Positions 14,635-23,227 of a DNA stretch of 33,269 nucleotides are shown here, piece by piece. Origin of the DNA: an uncultured Lachnospiraceae bacterium. GTDB taxonomy: Bacteria; Bacillota; Clostridia; Lachnospirales; Lachnospiraceae. The translations under genes and the position numbers were made by a program. The stretch spans positions 1-33,269 of the forward strand of contig CALWGL010000004.1 in the NCBI GenBank assembly GCA_944380025.1. The letters run 5' to 3'. The stretch's first letter is position 1. The number at the start of each line of letters is the position of its first letter. The notes beneath the pieces were generated by a model. It had not been told where the DNA came from. It ran no database searches and worked only from the letters and a program-made list of their open reading frames with translations.

Positions 14635-16335
14635 TTGGACAAATTTGACGCATACAGAGAGATCAACATTTTTGAGGATATGGATATGCCGATCCATGGC
14701 AGGGACACGGATTGGAAGGATATGTTGGGGGGATCCTCTCCCATGTCCTGGAGCGATCTGCCCGATCATCTGCGCCGGCATCTTAAGACCCGTGAATTTA
14801 ACGGCCCGAAGCCGGAAACAGCCGGAACAGATATGTATTTTATCCATAATTTTGTGACTCCGGACATGGAATTGGATTTTGAGAGGATAGAGGCGGATTT
14901 TCTGAAGCATTGCTATACAAGGCTCCGTGAATTTGCCGAAGTACAGTGGTATGCCTATGAGGAAGCCAAATTTTCCTCGCCGGAGGTTTCTCATCAGCAC
15001 CTGATCGTCGGCTTGATGCTCAACGGTACCAGGACCGGTGACGAGTATTGCATGGCATTGATACGCTATCTGTTTAAGACCTATCACAAGCCCCTGTACC
15101 GGCAGCTCAAGCGATTCAAGAGCCTGACAGGGGACGAGGTCCTCAGCCTGTGTCTCCATGAGGGAGAACTGGATCTGGGCCATGTGGCCATCATCCTTAC
15201 CATGTGCGTCATAGACCAGATCCCTGTAGCAGACAGCTGCGGATTTTTCTATGAATACATGGATGATCTGCGAAAGGACAGAGAAAAACGCTGCGAGGAA
15301 AAATCGGAATTTGAAGTTCTGGATGGCGACCTCTTTAAGGAATGTGAAGCCCTTGCAGAGCAGTGGTGCGACGCAGAAACAGAAAATGGGCGAAACATTT
15401 TTAAATGGTATAAAAGCTGGCAAAATGAAGATAAGTTTGTAAAAGTATGCCTGAAGGATCAGGGATATCCGGAAGATTATGTACTGAGATCCGCAGGTAC
15501 TTTTCTCGGATATGCGGTGGAATTCGGACGGACTCTGGCCATACTGCGCACGGCATTTCCCAAAAAAGATTTCAGCTTTGAAGAGGTACAGCGATATGCC
15601 CATCTTTACAGCGCCATATCCGCCCTGATCCATGTCAGCGAAGAGCTTGACGAGGTCAACAAAAACCTGCTGGGATTATATGAAAACGCTGACTGGTATG
15701 AGGAGACGCTGTTTCATCCGGAAAATATCCTGATCCCAAAACACAGAGAGCCGGAAACCAACACAGCTTCCGCTCTGGCCTCCGTTCACACGAAAGCAAA
15801 AACAGAAGATGGACAGCCGCCGGCCGATACCGAAGACCTGAAGGCCATGCTTGCCAGAAAAACGACAGAGCTGAAAAGTCTCCGACTCCAGTACGCTTCG
15901 GCCATGAGAGCACGTAAGGAAGCCGAGGCGATTCTGGAAAAGGCCCAGGCTGACAGGCAGGAGCTCATTGCTCTCAGGGAATTTGTATACAATATGGAGC
16001 ACAGCATACCGGAGCCGGATCAGCTCAGCACAGAGCGCATGAAGGAAGCCATCTCTTCAAAAAGGTATGTGATCATAGGCGGCCATGTCAACTGGATAAA
16101 CAAGCTCCGGGCCGAGTTCCCGGGCTGGACATACATACCTCTTACATCCTATAACACAGCGGATCCTTCCGTCCTTGACAATAAGGACATGATCTTCTTC
16201 TTTACCGACTATATCAGCCACACGGCCTATACAAAATTTATCCATATCGCCCGGGACAGGAAAATGAAATTTTCTTATCTCCATGGAGTCAACATGGACC
16301 AGGTGATAAAGCAGATCTATCAAAACGGCGTTTAG
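14635..16335 (+). CDS. Large helical protein with coiled coil and C-terminal DUF2325 domain
   Basis: The C-terminal 90 residues match DUF2325: VIIGGHVNWINKLRAEFPGW, then DMIFFFTDYISHTAYTKF and FSYLHGVNMDQVIKQIY, a small Rossmann-like domain of unknown role. Before it, about residues 400-455 form a Lys/Glu-rich coiled coil. The N-terminal 350 residues are soluble and mostly helical with several Cys and no family I recognise. A linker of Thr/Ala/Glu/Pro separates the parts. The start is placed at TTG because AGGAG lies 7 nt before it; the frame is open for 25 more codons upstream, but those overlap the decayed antitoxin region and look non-coding. An ATG at about 14680 is an alternative. It converges on leuA, the two stop codons overlapping. 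Function is unknown; the location suggests accessory, possibly defence-related. Confidence 0.75.
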   Translation: MDKFDAYREINIFEDMDMPIHGRDTDWKDMLGGSSPMSWSDLPDHLRRHLKTREFNGPKPETAGTDMYFIHNFVTPDMELDFERIEADFLKHCYTRLREFAEVQWYAYEEAKFSSPEVSHQHLIVGLMLNGTRTGDEYCMALIRYLFKTYHKPLYRQLKRFKSLTGDEVLSLCLHEGELDLGHVAIILTMCVIDQIPVADSCGFFYEYMDDLRKDREKRCEEKSEFEVLDGDLFKECEALAEQWCDAETENGRNIFKWYKSWQNEDKFVKVCLKDQGYPEDYVLRSAGTFLGYAVEFGRTLAILRTAFPKKDFSFEEVQRYAHLYSAISALIHVSEELDEVNKNLLGLYENADWYEETLFHPENILIPKHREPETNTASALASVHTKAKTEDGQPPADTEDLKAMLARKTTELKSLRLQYASAMRARKEAEAILEKAQADRQELIALREFVYNMEHSIPEPDQLSTERMKEAISSKRYVIIGGHVNWINKLRAEFPGWTYIPLTSYNTADPSVLDNKDMIFFFTDYISHTAYTKFIHIARDRKMKFSYLHGVNMDQVIKQIYQNGV

Positions 16336-18017
16336 GAAATCTTCCCGCCCAGCTCCAGCCTGTTCACCGCCGAGAAGATCGCTCTGACAGAAGCGCGGGT
16401 GATGTTGGAGCTCACGCCCACGCCGTAGGTCACGCGGCCGGTATCCGCATCCAGCAGGTGGATGTATGCCGCCGCCTGAGAGCCCGCGCCGCTCTGAAGG
16501 GCGTGCTCTTCGTAATCCAGGATCTTGGTCCGCACGCCAAGCTCCATCTGCAGTCCTCTCTGCACCGCGTCAATGGGACCGTTGCCCACCGCGACAAAGG
16601 TCTTTTCTTTTCCGTGATCCGTATAAAGGACCGTAACCTTCGTATCGAAATCGGAGCTGGTCTCTCCGGTCAGGTCGTCGATCTTCAGCCTGCGGAAATG
16701 GATGGGCTCCTTTTTGTCCAGGTATTCCTTCCGGAACGCGTCCATGATCTGATCCGGCGACACCTCTCCCTGCTTTTCGGAAATGGCCTGGATCACATTG
16801 GCAAATTCGCGGTGCATGGCCTTCGGCAGCTTGAAGCCGAAATAGGTATCCATGATGAACGCCACGCCGCCCTTTCCGGACTGAGAGTTGATGCGGACGA
16901 TGGGCTCGTATTCCCTTCCGATATCCGCCGGATCGATGGGCAGATAGGGCACCTGCCAGATCTCCGACTTTCTCTCCTGCATGGCGTGTACGCCCTTGTT
17001 GATCGCGTCCTGATGGGAACCGGAGAACGCGGTGAACACCAGCTTGCCCGCATAAGGATGTCTGGCGTCGATGGGCATCTTGCAGCATCTTTCATAAATC
17101 TCGATGATATCATTGATGTGCTCGATATTCAGCTGCGGATCGATTCCCTGAGAAAACATATTGTAGGCGATGGTGAGCACATCCACGTTTCCGGTGCGCT
17201 CGCCGTTTCCGAAGAGGGTTCCCTCCACGCGCTCCGCTCCCGCCAGAAGCGCCAGCTCCGCGCTCGCCACGCCCGTCCCCCGGTCATTATGGGGATGCAC
17301 GCTCAGGATGATGCTCTCCCTGTCCTTAAAGTGCCGGTTCATCCATTCGATCTGATCCGCATATACATTGGGGGTATTCATTTCCACCGTGGAAGGAAGG
17401 TTAATGATCATGGGGTCCTCCTTCGTCGGCCCCCAGGTCTCCTGGACGGCGGTGCAGATCTCCAGCGCGAAATCCAGCTCCGTTCCCGTGAAGCTCTCCG
17501 GTGAATATTCCAGAATGATCTTTCCTGGGAATTTCGCCGCCCGCTCCTTCACCATCTTCGTTCCGTTCACGGCGATCTCAATGATCTCTTCCTTCGACGC
17601 ATGGAAGACCACATCCCTCTGCAGGGTGGAGGTGGAATTATAGATGTGCACAACGGCCTGCTTACAGCCTTCAATCGCTTCAAAGGTGCGGTCGATCAGC
17701 TCTTCCCTGCACTGGGTCAGCACCTGAACGCATACATCGTCCGGGATCAGTCTTCTGTCCACCAGCTGTCTGAGAAAATCAAACTCGATCTGGCTCGCCG
17801 CCGGAAATCCGATCTCGATCTCCTTAAATCCCAGCTTGACCAGGTACTGGAACATCTCCACCTTTTCTTCCACGATCATGGGATCGATGAGCGCCTGATT
17901 TCCGTCCCGCAGGTCCACGCTGCACCACACAGGCGCCTTCTCGATTTCCTTATTGGGCCATTCTCTCTCCGGATAATGAACCACCGGATTCTTCCGATAT
18001 CTCCTGTAATTAAGCAT
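16332..18017 (-). CDS. leuA: 2-isopropylmalate synthase (long, type 2 form)
   Basis: LeuA condenses acetyl-CoA with 2-ketoisovalerate, the first committed step to leucine. The 561-residue protein has the TIM-barrel metal and substrate motifs CSVDLRDGNQAL (32-43) and the HxH metal ligands in LSVHPHNDRGTG. LFGNGERTGNVDVLT and the typical FSGSHQDAINKG follow. The C-terminal LeuA regulatory domain, which binds leucine as feedback inhibitor, begins near residue 430. Its N-terminal extension YRRYRKNPVV and overall length place it in the type 2 group known from actinobacteria and many Clostridia. It lies 78 nt behind the HPr gene with a terminator in between. There is no room for a T-box or leader peptide. 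The 3' end overlaps the convergent DUF2325 gene by 4 nt. Confidence 0.96.
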   Translation of the reverse strand: MLNYRRYRKNPVVHYPEREWPNKEIEKAPVWCSVDLRDGNQALIDPMIVEEKVEMFQYLVKLGFKEIEIGFPAASQIEFDFLRQLVDRRLIPDDVCVQVLTQCREELIDRTFEAIEGCKQAVVHIYNSTSTLQRDVVFHASKEEIIEIAVNGTKMVKERAAKFPGKIILEYSPESFTGTELDFALEICTAVQETWGPTKEDPMIINLPSTVEMNTPNVYADQIEWMNRHFKDRESIILSVHPHNDRGTGVASAELALLAGAERVEGTLFGNGERTGNVDVLTIAYNMFSQGIDPQLNIEHINDIIEIYERCCKMPIDARHPYAGKLVFTAFSGSHQDAINKGVHAMQERKSEIWQVPYLPIDPADIGREYEPIVRINSQSGKGGVAFIMDTYFGFKLPKAMHREFANVIQAISEKQGEVSPDQIMDAFRKEYLDKKEPIHFRRLKIDDLTGETSSDFDTKVTVLYTDHGKEKTFVAVGNGPIDAVQRGLQMELGVRTKILDYEEHALQSGAGSQAAAYIHLLDADTGRVTYGVGVSSNITRASVRAIFSAVNRLELGGKIS

Positions 18018-18047
18018 CTCTTTTCTTTCCTTTCCAAATAAAGCCTG

Positions 18048-18086
18048 AAAAAACGGGCCGTCCGGCGTTCCCGTCCGGCAGCCCGT
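18048..18086 (-). terminator. Rho-independent terminator between the HPr gene and leuA
   Basis: On the minus strand, ACGGGCTGCCGG pairs with CCGGACGGCCCGT over 12 bp with one bulged A. Six U residues follow directly. It ends 30 nt before the leuA ATG, too close for a separate leuA promoter downstream, so it may act as an attenuator. Confidence 0.82.
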
Positions 18087-18095
18087 CGTATCTTC

Positions 18096-18359
18096 CTATT
18101 CCCCGAGGCCGCTTCCGATCGCGCTGACAAGAGCCTTCAGCGCTTCCTCCTCGTCCGCTCCTTCGCAGGTAAGCTCTATCTCGTCTCCGCACTTCACACA
18201 TGCTCCAAGTACGCTCAGAACGCTCTTGGCGTTCGCCGTATTGTCCCGGAATGTAAATGTGATCAATGATTTAAACTGCATGGCCTCCTTGCAAAGATTT
18301 CCCGCCGGCCTCAAATGAAGCCCGGTCGGGTTCTTGATTACTACCTTCTGGCTTACCAT
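18096..18359 (-). CDS. ptsH: HPr-family phosphocarrier protein
   Basis: HPr relays phosphate from Enzyme I to sugar-specific EIIA domains. In Firmicutes it is also phosphorylated on Ser46 to act with CcpA in catabolite control. The 87-residue protein has GLHLRPAG with His15 in place, followed by Leu where the textbook protein has Ala. It also has Ser46 in NAKSVLSVLGACVKCGDE. Both phosphorylation sites are thus present. No ptsI is next to it, as is common in Clostridia, so it could be the general HPr or a specialised paralogue. Its own promoter lies upstream, right after glmM, and a terminator follows, so it can be expressed alone or as part of a glmM-HPr-leuA readthrough transcript. AGGAGG lies 8 nt before the ATG. 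Confidence 0.92.
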   Translation of the reverse strand: MVSQKVVIKNPTGLHLRPAGNLCKEAMQFKSLITFTFRDNTANAKSVLSVLGACVKCGDEIELTCEGADEEEALKALVSAIGSGLGE

Positions 18360-18446
18360 GACATCAACCTCCTGTTTTCCTGTGCCCGTTCTCAGTCCGA
18401 ACCTCCGGCATCTCTTTCTCTCTATTCAGCCGTTTTCATTAGAACC

Positions 18447-18475
18447 AGTATACCATTATTCCATAGATATCTCAA
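18447..18475 (-). promoter_or_regulatory. Housekeeping promoter for the HPr gene
   Basis: On the minus strand TTGAGA (plus 18470-18475), a 17-nt spacer and TATACT (plus 18447-18452) form a strong promoter starting within a few bases of the glmM stop codon. Confidence 0.78.
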
Positions 18476-18478
18476 GGC

Positions 18479-19828
18479 TTACAGCATGATATTCTGAATC
18501 AGGTCGGCGAGCTTTTTCGCCTCTTTTTCGATCATCTCCTGATCCTTTCCTTCGATCATGACCCGGACCTTCGGTTCCGTTCCCGACGGACGGATCAGCA
18601 CTCTTCCTTCCCCGTCAAACTTCCGGTTCAGCTCATCGATCGCTTTCGCGATCTCCGGATATTCCATATAGCGGTCCTTCTTGTGATTCGGCACCTTCGC
18701 GTTGACCAGCGCCTGCGGCATCACAGTCATGACCTTCGCCAGCTCGGAAAGAGGCTTTTTCGTATCCACCATGACCTGAAGCAGATGAAGCGCGGACAGG
18801 AGGCCGTCTCCGGTGGTATTCTCATCCAGGAAGATGATGTGGCCGGACTGCTCGCCGCCCAGGCTGGCGCCGATCTCCCGCATGCGCTCCAGCACATACC
18901 TGTCTCCCACCTTCGTCTGCTCCATGTTCAGATGCTCCCTCTCTCCCATCTTGAAGAAGCCCAGGTTGCTCATCACCGTGGCGACGATCGTGTCTTTCTT
19001 CAGCTTCCCCTGATCCCGCATGTGAACGCCTACGATACCCATGATCTGGTCTCCGTCCACGATCTCTCCGTTTTCATCCACAGCAAGAAGACGGTCAGCA
19101 TCACCGTCGAAGGCAAGTCCCACGTCCGCCTTTTCATACACCACCCTGGCCTGAAGCTCTTCCATATGAGTGGAGCCGCAGTTCGCGTTGATATTGGTGC
19201 CGTCCGGCATATTGTGGATGGGGACCACCGTCGCTCCCAGCTCTCTGAGCGCCTCCACGGAAGTGTAATGAGCGGCGCCTTCCGCGCAGTCCACCACGAT
19301 CTTCATGCCGGTCAGATCCACAGGCACCGTCTGAACCGCGTGGTTGATGTATTCTTCCTTCGCGTCCGTCCGGTATTTGATCTTTCCCACCATGGTTCCG
19401 GTAGGAAATTCCACGCCGTGCATGCCGTTTCTGATCAGCGCCTCGATCTCATCCTCCAGACTGTCCGGAAGCTTGTAGCCGTTTCCGTCGAAGAATTTGA
19501 TGCCGTTGAATTCCACCGGATTATGGGATGCGGAGATCACAACGCCCGCCTCCACCTTGTACTTCTTCGTCAGATAAGCCACCGCCGGGGTAGGGATGAC
19601 GCCCACATAGACCGCGTTCGCACCCACGCTGCAGATACCCGCCATCAGGGCGTTTGCCAGCATATCCCCCGAAATACGGGTGTCGCAGCCCACCATGATC
19701 GTGGGACGGTGATCGTTTTCCCTGGTCAGCACCGTGGCTCCCGCCTGTCCGAGCTGCATTGCAAGGAGGGGCGTCAGCTCTTCATTCGCAACCCCTCTTA
19801 CACCGTCTGTTCCAAATAATCTTGCCAT
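18479..19828 (-). CDS. glmM: Phosphoglucosamine mutase
   Basis: GlmM interconverts glucosamine 6-phosphate and glucosamine 1-phosphate, feeding UDP-GlcNAc and peptidoglycan synthesis. The 449-residue protein has the usual length. It shows the N-terminal RLFGTDGVRGVAN, the active-site phosphoserine loop ISASHNPVEFNGIKFFDGNG (catalytic Ser101), the metal-binding FDGDADRLLAVD (Asp240, Asp242, Asp244) and the C-terminal phosphate-binding RPSGTEPKVRVMIEG. It follows cdaA and cdaR, the conserved Firmicute arrangement in which CdaR and GlmM modulate the c-di-AMP synthase CdaA. It is 119 nt downstream of cdaR, and that gap contains a hairpin. No terminator was seen after it. Confidence 0.97.
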   Translation of the reverse strand: MARLFGTDGVRGVANEELTPLLAMQLGQAGATVLTRENDHRPTIMVGCDTRISGDMLANALMAGICSVGANAVYVGVIPTPAVAYLTKKYKVEAGVVISASHNPVEFNGIKFFDGNGYKLPDSLEDEIEALIRNGMHGVEFPTGTMVGKIKYRTDAKEEYINHAVQTVPVDLTGMKIVVDCAEGAAHYTSVEALRELGATVVPIHNMPDGTNINANCGSTHMEELQARVVYEKADVGLAFDGDADRLLAVDENGEIVDGDQIMGIVGVHMRDQGKLKKDTIVATVMSNLGFFKMGEREHLNMEQTKVGDRYVLERMREIGASLGGEQSGHIIFLDENTTGDGLLSALHLLQVMVDTKKPLSELAKVMTVMPQALVNAKVPNHKKDRYMEYPEIAKAIDELNRKFDGEGRVLIRPSGTEPKVRVMIEGKDQEMIEKEAKKLADLIQNIML

Positions 19829-19875
19829 ATTCCTTCTGATCCTTTCCTGCTGCCTCCAAGATGCAGTATTCTATG

Positions 19876-19912
19876 CGGCAGGGACCGGGCGTATGCGCGT
19901 CCGTCCCTGCCG
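19876..19912 (-). other. Hairpin between cdaR and glmM
   Basis: CGGCAGGGAC and its perfect complement (10 bp) enclose a 17-nt GC-rich loop in the cdaR-glmM gap. There is no following T-tract, so it is more likely an mRNA-stability or processing element than a terminator. Confidence 0.45.
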
Positions 19913-19947
19913 TCTGTATACACGGCCCGCTCACACGGACGCTGTTC

Positions 19948-21318
19948 TCAGCCTGCCGTCTGAGCCGGTGTTCCTGTTCCGGCATCCGCTGTCCCGGCCG
20001 CCGCTTCTCCTGCCGCTCCGTGGACCGCGGACACGTCCGCCGCCACGATCACCGATGCTCTGGCGGTTCCCACCTGGGATACCGTATCCGGAACGGAAAC
20101 GGAAACCTCCATTTCCACATTTCCTTCCGTCAGCACACTCACACCGTTCTCTCTCATCCAGGCTTCCACATCGATGATCCCCGACAGCTGAGACACATCC
20201 ACCGCCGCCAGATCCTGCTGCAGCCCTCTCAGGCGGACATACACCGGATCGTCCGGATCCAGCGACACCTGCCAGCCCTGCGGCACATTCTCGATCCGGA
20301 TCTGTCCCTGATCGAGCCGTCTCGTGGCATCCTCCAGAGGCTCCACCGCGGCAGTGACGGTCACCCGGCCGTTGAAGCCGTCCGAAGAGGTATTGGTCAG
20401 GCTCACGCCGTCCGGCAGATACTCCCGGATATCGATCAGCTCCACAACATTTTCTTCGGCATCCGTCAGATCCAGCGCCTCAGGAGGGATGACGACAGCC
20501 TCCAGGTTCGCCAGGACGCTGCTTCTGCCCGCCACCGTCACGCGGTCCGGCGCGCAGGTGACCTCTCCGGTCGCCGCGTATCCCTCCGCCGGCACTCCGG
20601 AAGCGGAAGCCGTCACAGGTACCTCCTTCGTCTGAAGAATGGATATGGACACGCTGGAGCTGCTGACGCTCTTGGTGATCCTGCTGCTCTTGATCTCATT
20701 GCCCTCCGCATCATACAGCCGGATGGGCTCGCTGATATTGATGCTTTCCGTCAGGCCCTCCACGTTCGCTTCCACAACGGCCCTGTCCACGCCGGACACC
20801 AGAGATTCCGGTCCGGAGATCCGCAGCGCGTTTCCATCCGTCGTCAGCACTCCGCTGACGATATAGCCGTCTGCCGGCGTGCCGACCTGGTCGATCTCGA
20901 TCACCAGCTGGCGCTCCATGCGTTCTTCCACTTCAAGGCGGACCATATCGATGTTTCCGCTGACCTCCACCTGGCTTCCCGCGGTACGTCCCACCGACAG
21001 CCGGATGGGCACCGTATTCGTAAAGGAAAGCTCGGAAAAATCCGCCGTGGCCGCAACGTCCGAAGCGCTGATATTCTCCAGCACGGAGCGGTTTGCCCGC
21101 ACCGTTACGGTCACACGGTCCGTATCATCCAGCACTGCCCAGGTCATTCCCTCGTCGGTCAGAAGGCCCGTGTTTTCCAGCTCCACGGGAATATTCCGGT
21201 AAACCTCCGTATCCACGGGATCGTTGATGTTCACCGAAACCAGCCACAGAAGCACGGAAAAAATAACAGCCAGGATCTTCAGACCGATATTGTTAAAAAG
21301 CTTACCTGTTTTTTTCAT
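19948..21318 (-). CDS. cdaR: YbbR-domain protein, CdaA regulator CdaR
   Basis: The 456-residue protein has one N-terminal membrane anchor (about residues 12-28, LKILAVIFSVLLWLVSVNI). A long extracytoplasmic part follows, made of repeated YbbR beta-rich domains, visible as recurring segments such as VTVTVRANRSVLENI, ISGPESLVSGVDRAVVEANV and VTVAGRSSVLANLEAVVI. CdaR proteins bind CdaA and tune c-di-AMP production. The tail is Ala/Gly/Thr-rich low complexity. The gene overlaps the end of cdaA by 17 nt, indicating coupled translation, and is followed by glmM. This is the classic cdaA-cdaR-glmM order, which is why the name is given despite the low conservation typical of YbbR domains. Confidence 0.92.
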   Translation of the reverse strand: MKKTGKLFNNIGLKILAVIFSVLLWLVSVNINDPVDTEVYRNIPVELENTGLLTDEGMTWAVLDDTDRVTVTVRANRSVLENISASDVAATADFSELSFTNTVPIRLSVGRTAGSQVEVSGNIDMVRLEVEERMERQLVIEIDQVGTPADGYIVSGVLTTDGNALRISGPESLVSGVDRAVVEANVEGLTESINISEPIRLYDAEGNEIKSSRITKSVSSSSVSISILQTKEVPVTASASGVPAEGYAATGEVTCAPDRVTVAGRSSVLANLEAVVIPPEALDLTDAEENVVELIDIREYLPDGVSLTNTSSDGFNGRVTVTAAVEPLEDATRRLDQGQIRIENVPQGWQVSLDPDDPVYVRLRGLQQDLAAVDVSQLSGIIDVEAWMRENGVSVLTEGNVEMEVSVSVPDTVSQVGTARASVIVAADVSAVHGAAGEAAAGTADAGTGTPAQTAG

Positions 21319-22198
21319 GCTTCGGCCGTCCTTTCCAGATCCTGCCCTTCACCCTGCTGACCTTGCCCTTCTTTTCCTTCGCTCCGTCGGGCTTATTCTG
21401 GATCTTTTTCAGCTCTTCCTCCAGTTCGGCGCCGGTCAGGCCGCGCGTCAGTCTTCCTTCATAGGCAACGCTGATCTGCCCGGTCTCTTCGGACACGATC
21501 ACAGTCATGGAATCCGTCGCCTCGGACACGCCCACGCCCGCCCTGTGCCTGGTTCCCAGCTCCTTGCTCAGGGACATGTTGTCGGAAAGAGGCAGATAGC
21601 AGGTGGCCGACGTGATCCGGTCGCCTCTGACGATCACCGCCCCGTCATGAAGAGGCGTATTATGCTCAAAAATATTGATCAGCAGCTGGCTGGTGACGAT
21701 GCCGTCCACGGCGATTCCGGTCCTCTCGTACTCTGTCAGCGGCTCATTCTGCTCCACCACGATCAGAGCTCCCGTCTTCACCTTTCCCATCTCCACGCAT
21801 GCCTTGGAGATCTCATGGATCGTTTTGTCGGAAAAGCGTCCGTCCGTTCCCCTGCTCTGGTCAAAGGGAAACAGAGAGGAAAGAAACTCCTTCTTTCCCA
21901 GCTGCTCCAGCGCCCCCCGCAGCTCCGGCTGCAGGATGACCAGAAGGCCGAACGCGCCGTAGATCAGAGCGTTCTGCGCGATCCAGAGAATGGTATTCAT
22001 TTCAAAAATGGCCGCGATGAGAATGAATACCATGATGAAGATCACGCCTTTTACAAAGACCCACGCCTTGGTATTCCTGATCCACACCATGATGTGATAC
22101 ACCACAAAGGAAATGATGAGGATCTCAACAATATCCGTTATTTTCAGCGACGGCACATGTGCCAGATAATTGTCCGCAAAGGATCTGATCAGTTCCAT
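21302..22198 (-). CDS. cdaA: Diadenylate cyclase CdaA (DacA)
   Basis: CdaA makes c-di-AMP from two ATP at the membrane; the messenger controls potassium and osmolyte transport and cell-wall homeostasis. The 298-residue protein has three N-terminal membrane helices within residues 20-90. The DAC domain carries both signature motifs: DGA in TPLHDGAVIVRGD (Asp185-Ala187) and RHR in ELGTRHRAGVGVSE (Arg217-Arg219). A strongly basic tail (KKGKVSRVKGR and onward) extends beyond the domain and may contact lipid or nucleic acid. It lies 6 nt after an unknown polytopic membrane gene and overlaps cdaR. Catalytic residues are intact, so activity is expected. Confidence 0.97.
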   Translation of the reverse strand: MELIRSFADNYLAHVPSLKITDIVEILIISFVVYHIMVWIRNTKAWVFVKGVIFIMVFILIAAIFEMNTILWIAQNALIYGAFGLLVILQPELRGALEQLGKKEFLSSLFPFDQSRGTDGRFSDKTIHEISKACVEMGKVKTGALIVVEQNEPLTEYERTGIAVDGIVTSQLLINIFEHNTPLHDGAVIVRGDRITSATCYLPLSDNMSLSKELGTRHRAGVGVSEATDSMTVIVSEETGQISVAYEGRLTRGLTGAELEEELKKIQNKPDGAKEKKGKVSRVKGRIWKGRPKHEKNR

Positions 22199-22204
22199 TT
22201 TCCC

Positions 22205-23194
22205 CTATTCCCGCTGTCTGCCTGCAGCGTCCCGCGTGTTCACATGCTTCACTCTGCGGTTTCCGCGCTGCGTGGTTATTTTCTTTACCTTCTTTTCCGG
22301 CGTGGATACCGTCATCTTCGGCACCGCCTTCACATAATAATAATACTCGTCATCCTCAAACTGAACCTTTTCCGTCCGCGAATAATCCAGATTAAACCGG
22401 AAAAACTGTACCAGGAACGCGATGACCGCGCCGCCGACGCTTCCCAGCAGCAGTCCCGGGATGGAAAAATCCGCGTCATAGATCAGATCTCCCACCAGAA
22501 TCACCACGATATCCAGAAGCGCCCCGGAAACGATCGCGATCGTCCAGGAATAGTCCACGGAAAGCCGCCTCACCAGGTAGACCAGGATCGTCGTCACGGC
22601 AAACGCGGCGGCAACGATCACCATTTCCCTGCTTCCGAATACGCCGTCCAGGATCTCCCTGACTCGAACGAGTACCGACTCCGCCGCAGCAGCGCTCAGC
22701 AGAGACGCGTTCATGCTCATATAGCTGACAAGATAATAGACGATCACCCCGCAGACCACCGTAACGGCGGAAAGCGGACTGCCCAGAAGCCCTGCCAGGA
22801 TCGGCGCCGCGTAAGGGATCCGCAGGACGAACAGCAGCGGCGTGATCAGGACCAGCACCGACCCTCCCGGCGAAAACCGGAAGTACAGAAGGAAGAGCAG
22901 GAGAAAGATCACCAGCGCCACTCCCGCGCATTCCAGCGATACCTCGTACAGATGCAGGGTCACAAAGCCCGCGGCCGCGAACAGCGTAAAGTTCTTCGGC
23001 ATGAAAGAACAGACCAGCGCCACGATCAGAACCGCGGCCGCCCCGTTGAGCTGCCCCATATAACCGAGCTGCCCGTTGATCACCAGCAGACTCACCAGCG
23101 CGAGAAGGAACTTCAGCGCCGGTATGGCGTATTCCTCATATTTTACATAAAAATTGCGGATATATTCCCGCACCACAAGCAATGATGTCGTCAT
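22205..23194 (-). CDS. Unknown polytopic membrane protein upstream of cdaA
   Basis: This 329-residue protein has about eight or nine hydrophobic helices between residues 25 and 265. A charged cytoplasmic tail follows, rich in Lys, Arg and Tyr (EDDEYYYYVKAVPK, then basic repeats such as KKVKKITTQRGNRRVK). I do not recognise a named family or catalytic motif. Its 6-nt spacing from cdaA and position ahead of the cdaA-cdaR-glmM set imply co-expression with c-di-AMP synthesis. It could be a partner or scaffold of CdaA, or a transporter. It is 33 nt after the preceding two-TM gene. The tail's high basic content resembles that of CdaA and may be a lipid- or nucleic-acid-facing region. Confidence 0.75.
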   Translation of the reverse strand: MTTSLLVVREYIRNFYVKYEEYAIPALKFLLALVSLLVINGQLGYMGQLNGAAAVLIVALVCSFMPKNFTLFAAAGFVTLHLYEVSLECAGVALVIFLLLFLLYFRFSPGGSVLVLITPLLFVLRIPYAAPILAGLLGSPLSAVTVVCGVIVYYLVSYMSMNASLLSAAAAESVLVRVREILDGVFGSREMVIVAAAFAVTTILVYLVRRLSVDYSWTIAIVSGALLDIVVILVGDLIYDADFSIPGLLLGSVGGAVIAFLVQFFRFNLDYSRTEKVQFEDDEYYYYVKAVPKMTVSTPEKKVKKITTQRGNRRVKHVNTRDAAGRQRE

Positions 23195-23227
23195 AAATGT
23201 TCCTCACAGAAATGCAGGCGCCGGCCT

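Noticed and set aside
18018-18095. T-box or leucine leader peptide before leuA
   Set aside because: Only 78 nt separate the genes and they are filled by a terminator; no specifier hairpin, T-box sequence or Leu-rich small frame is present.
21224-23185. A 653-codon open frame on the plus strand over cdaA and its upstream gene
   Set aside because: It is antisense to genes with clear motifs; its His/Gln/Arg-rich composition is typical of antisense frames in this genome.
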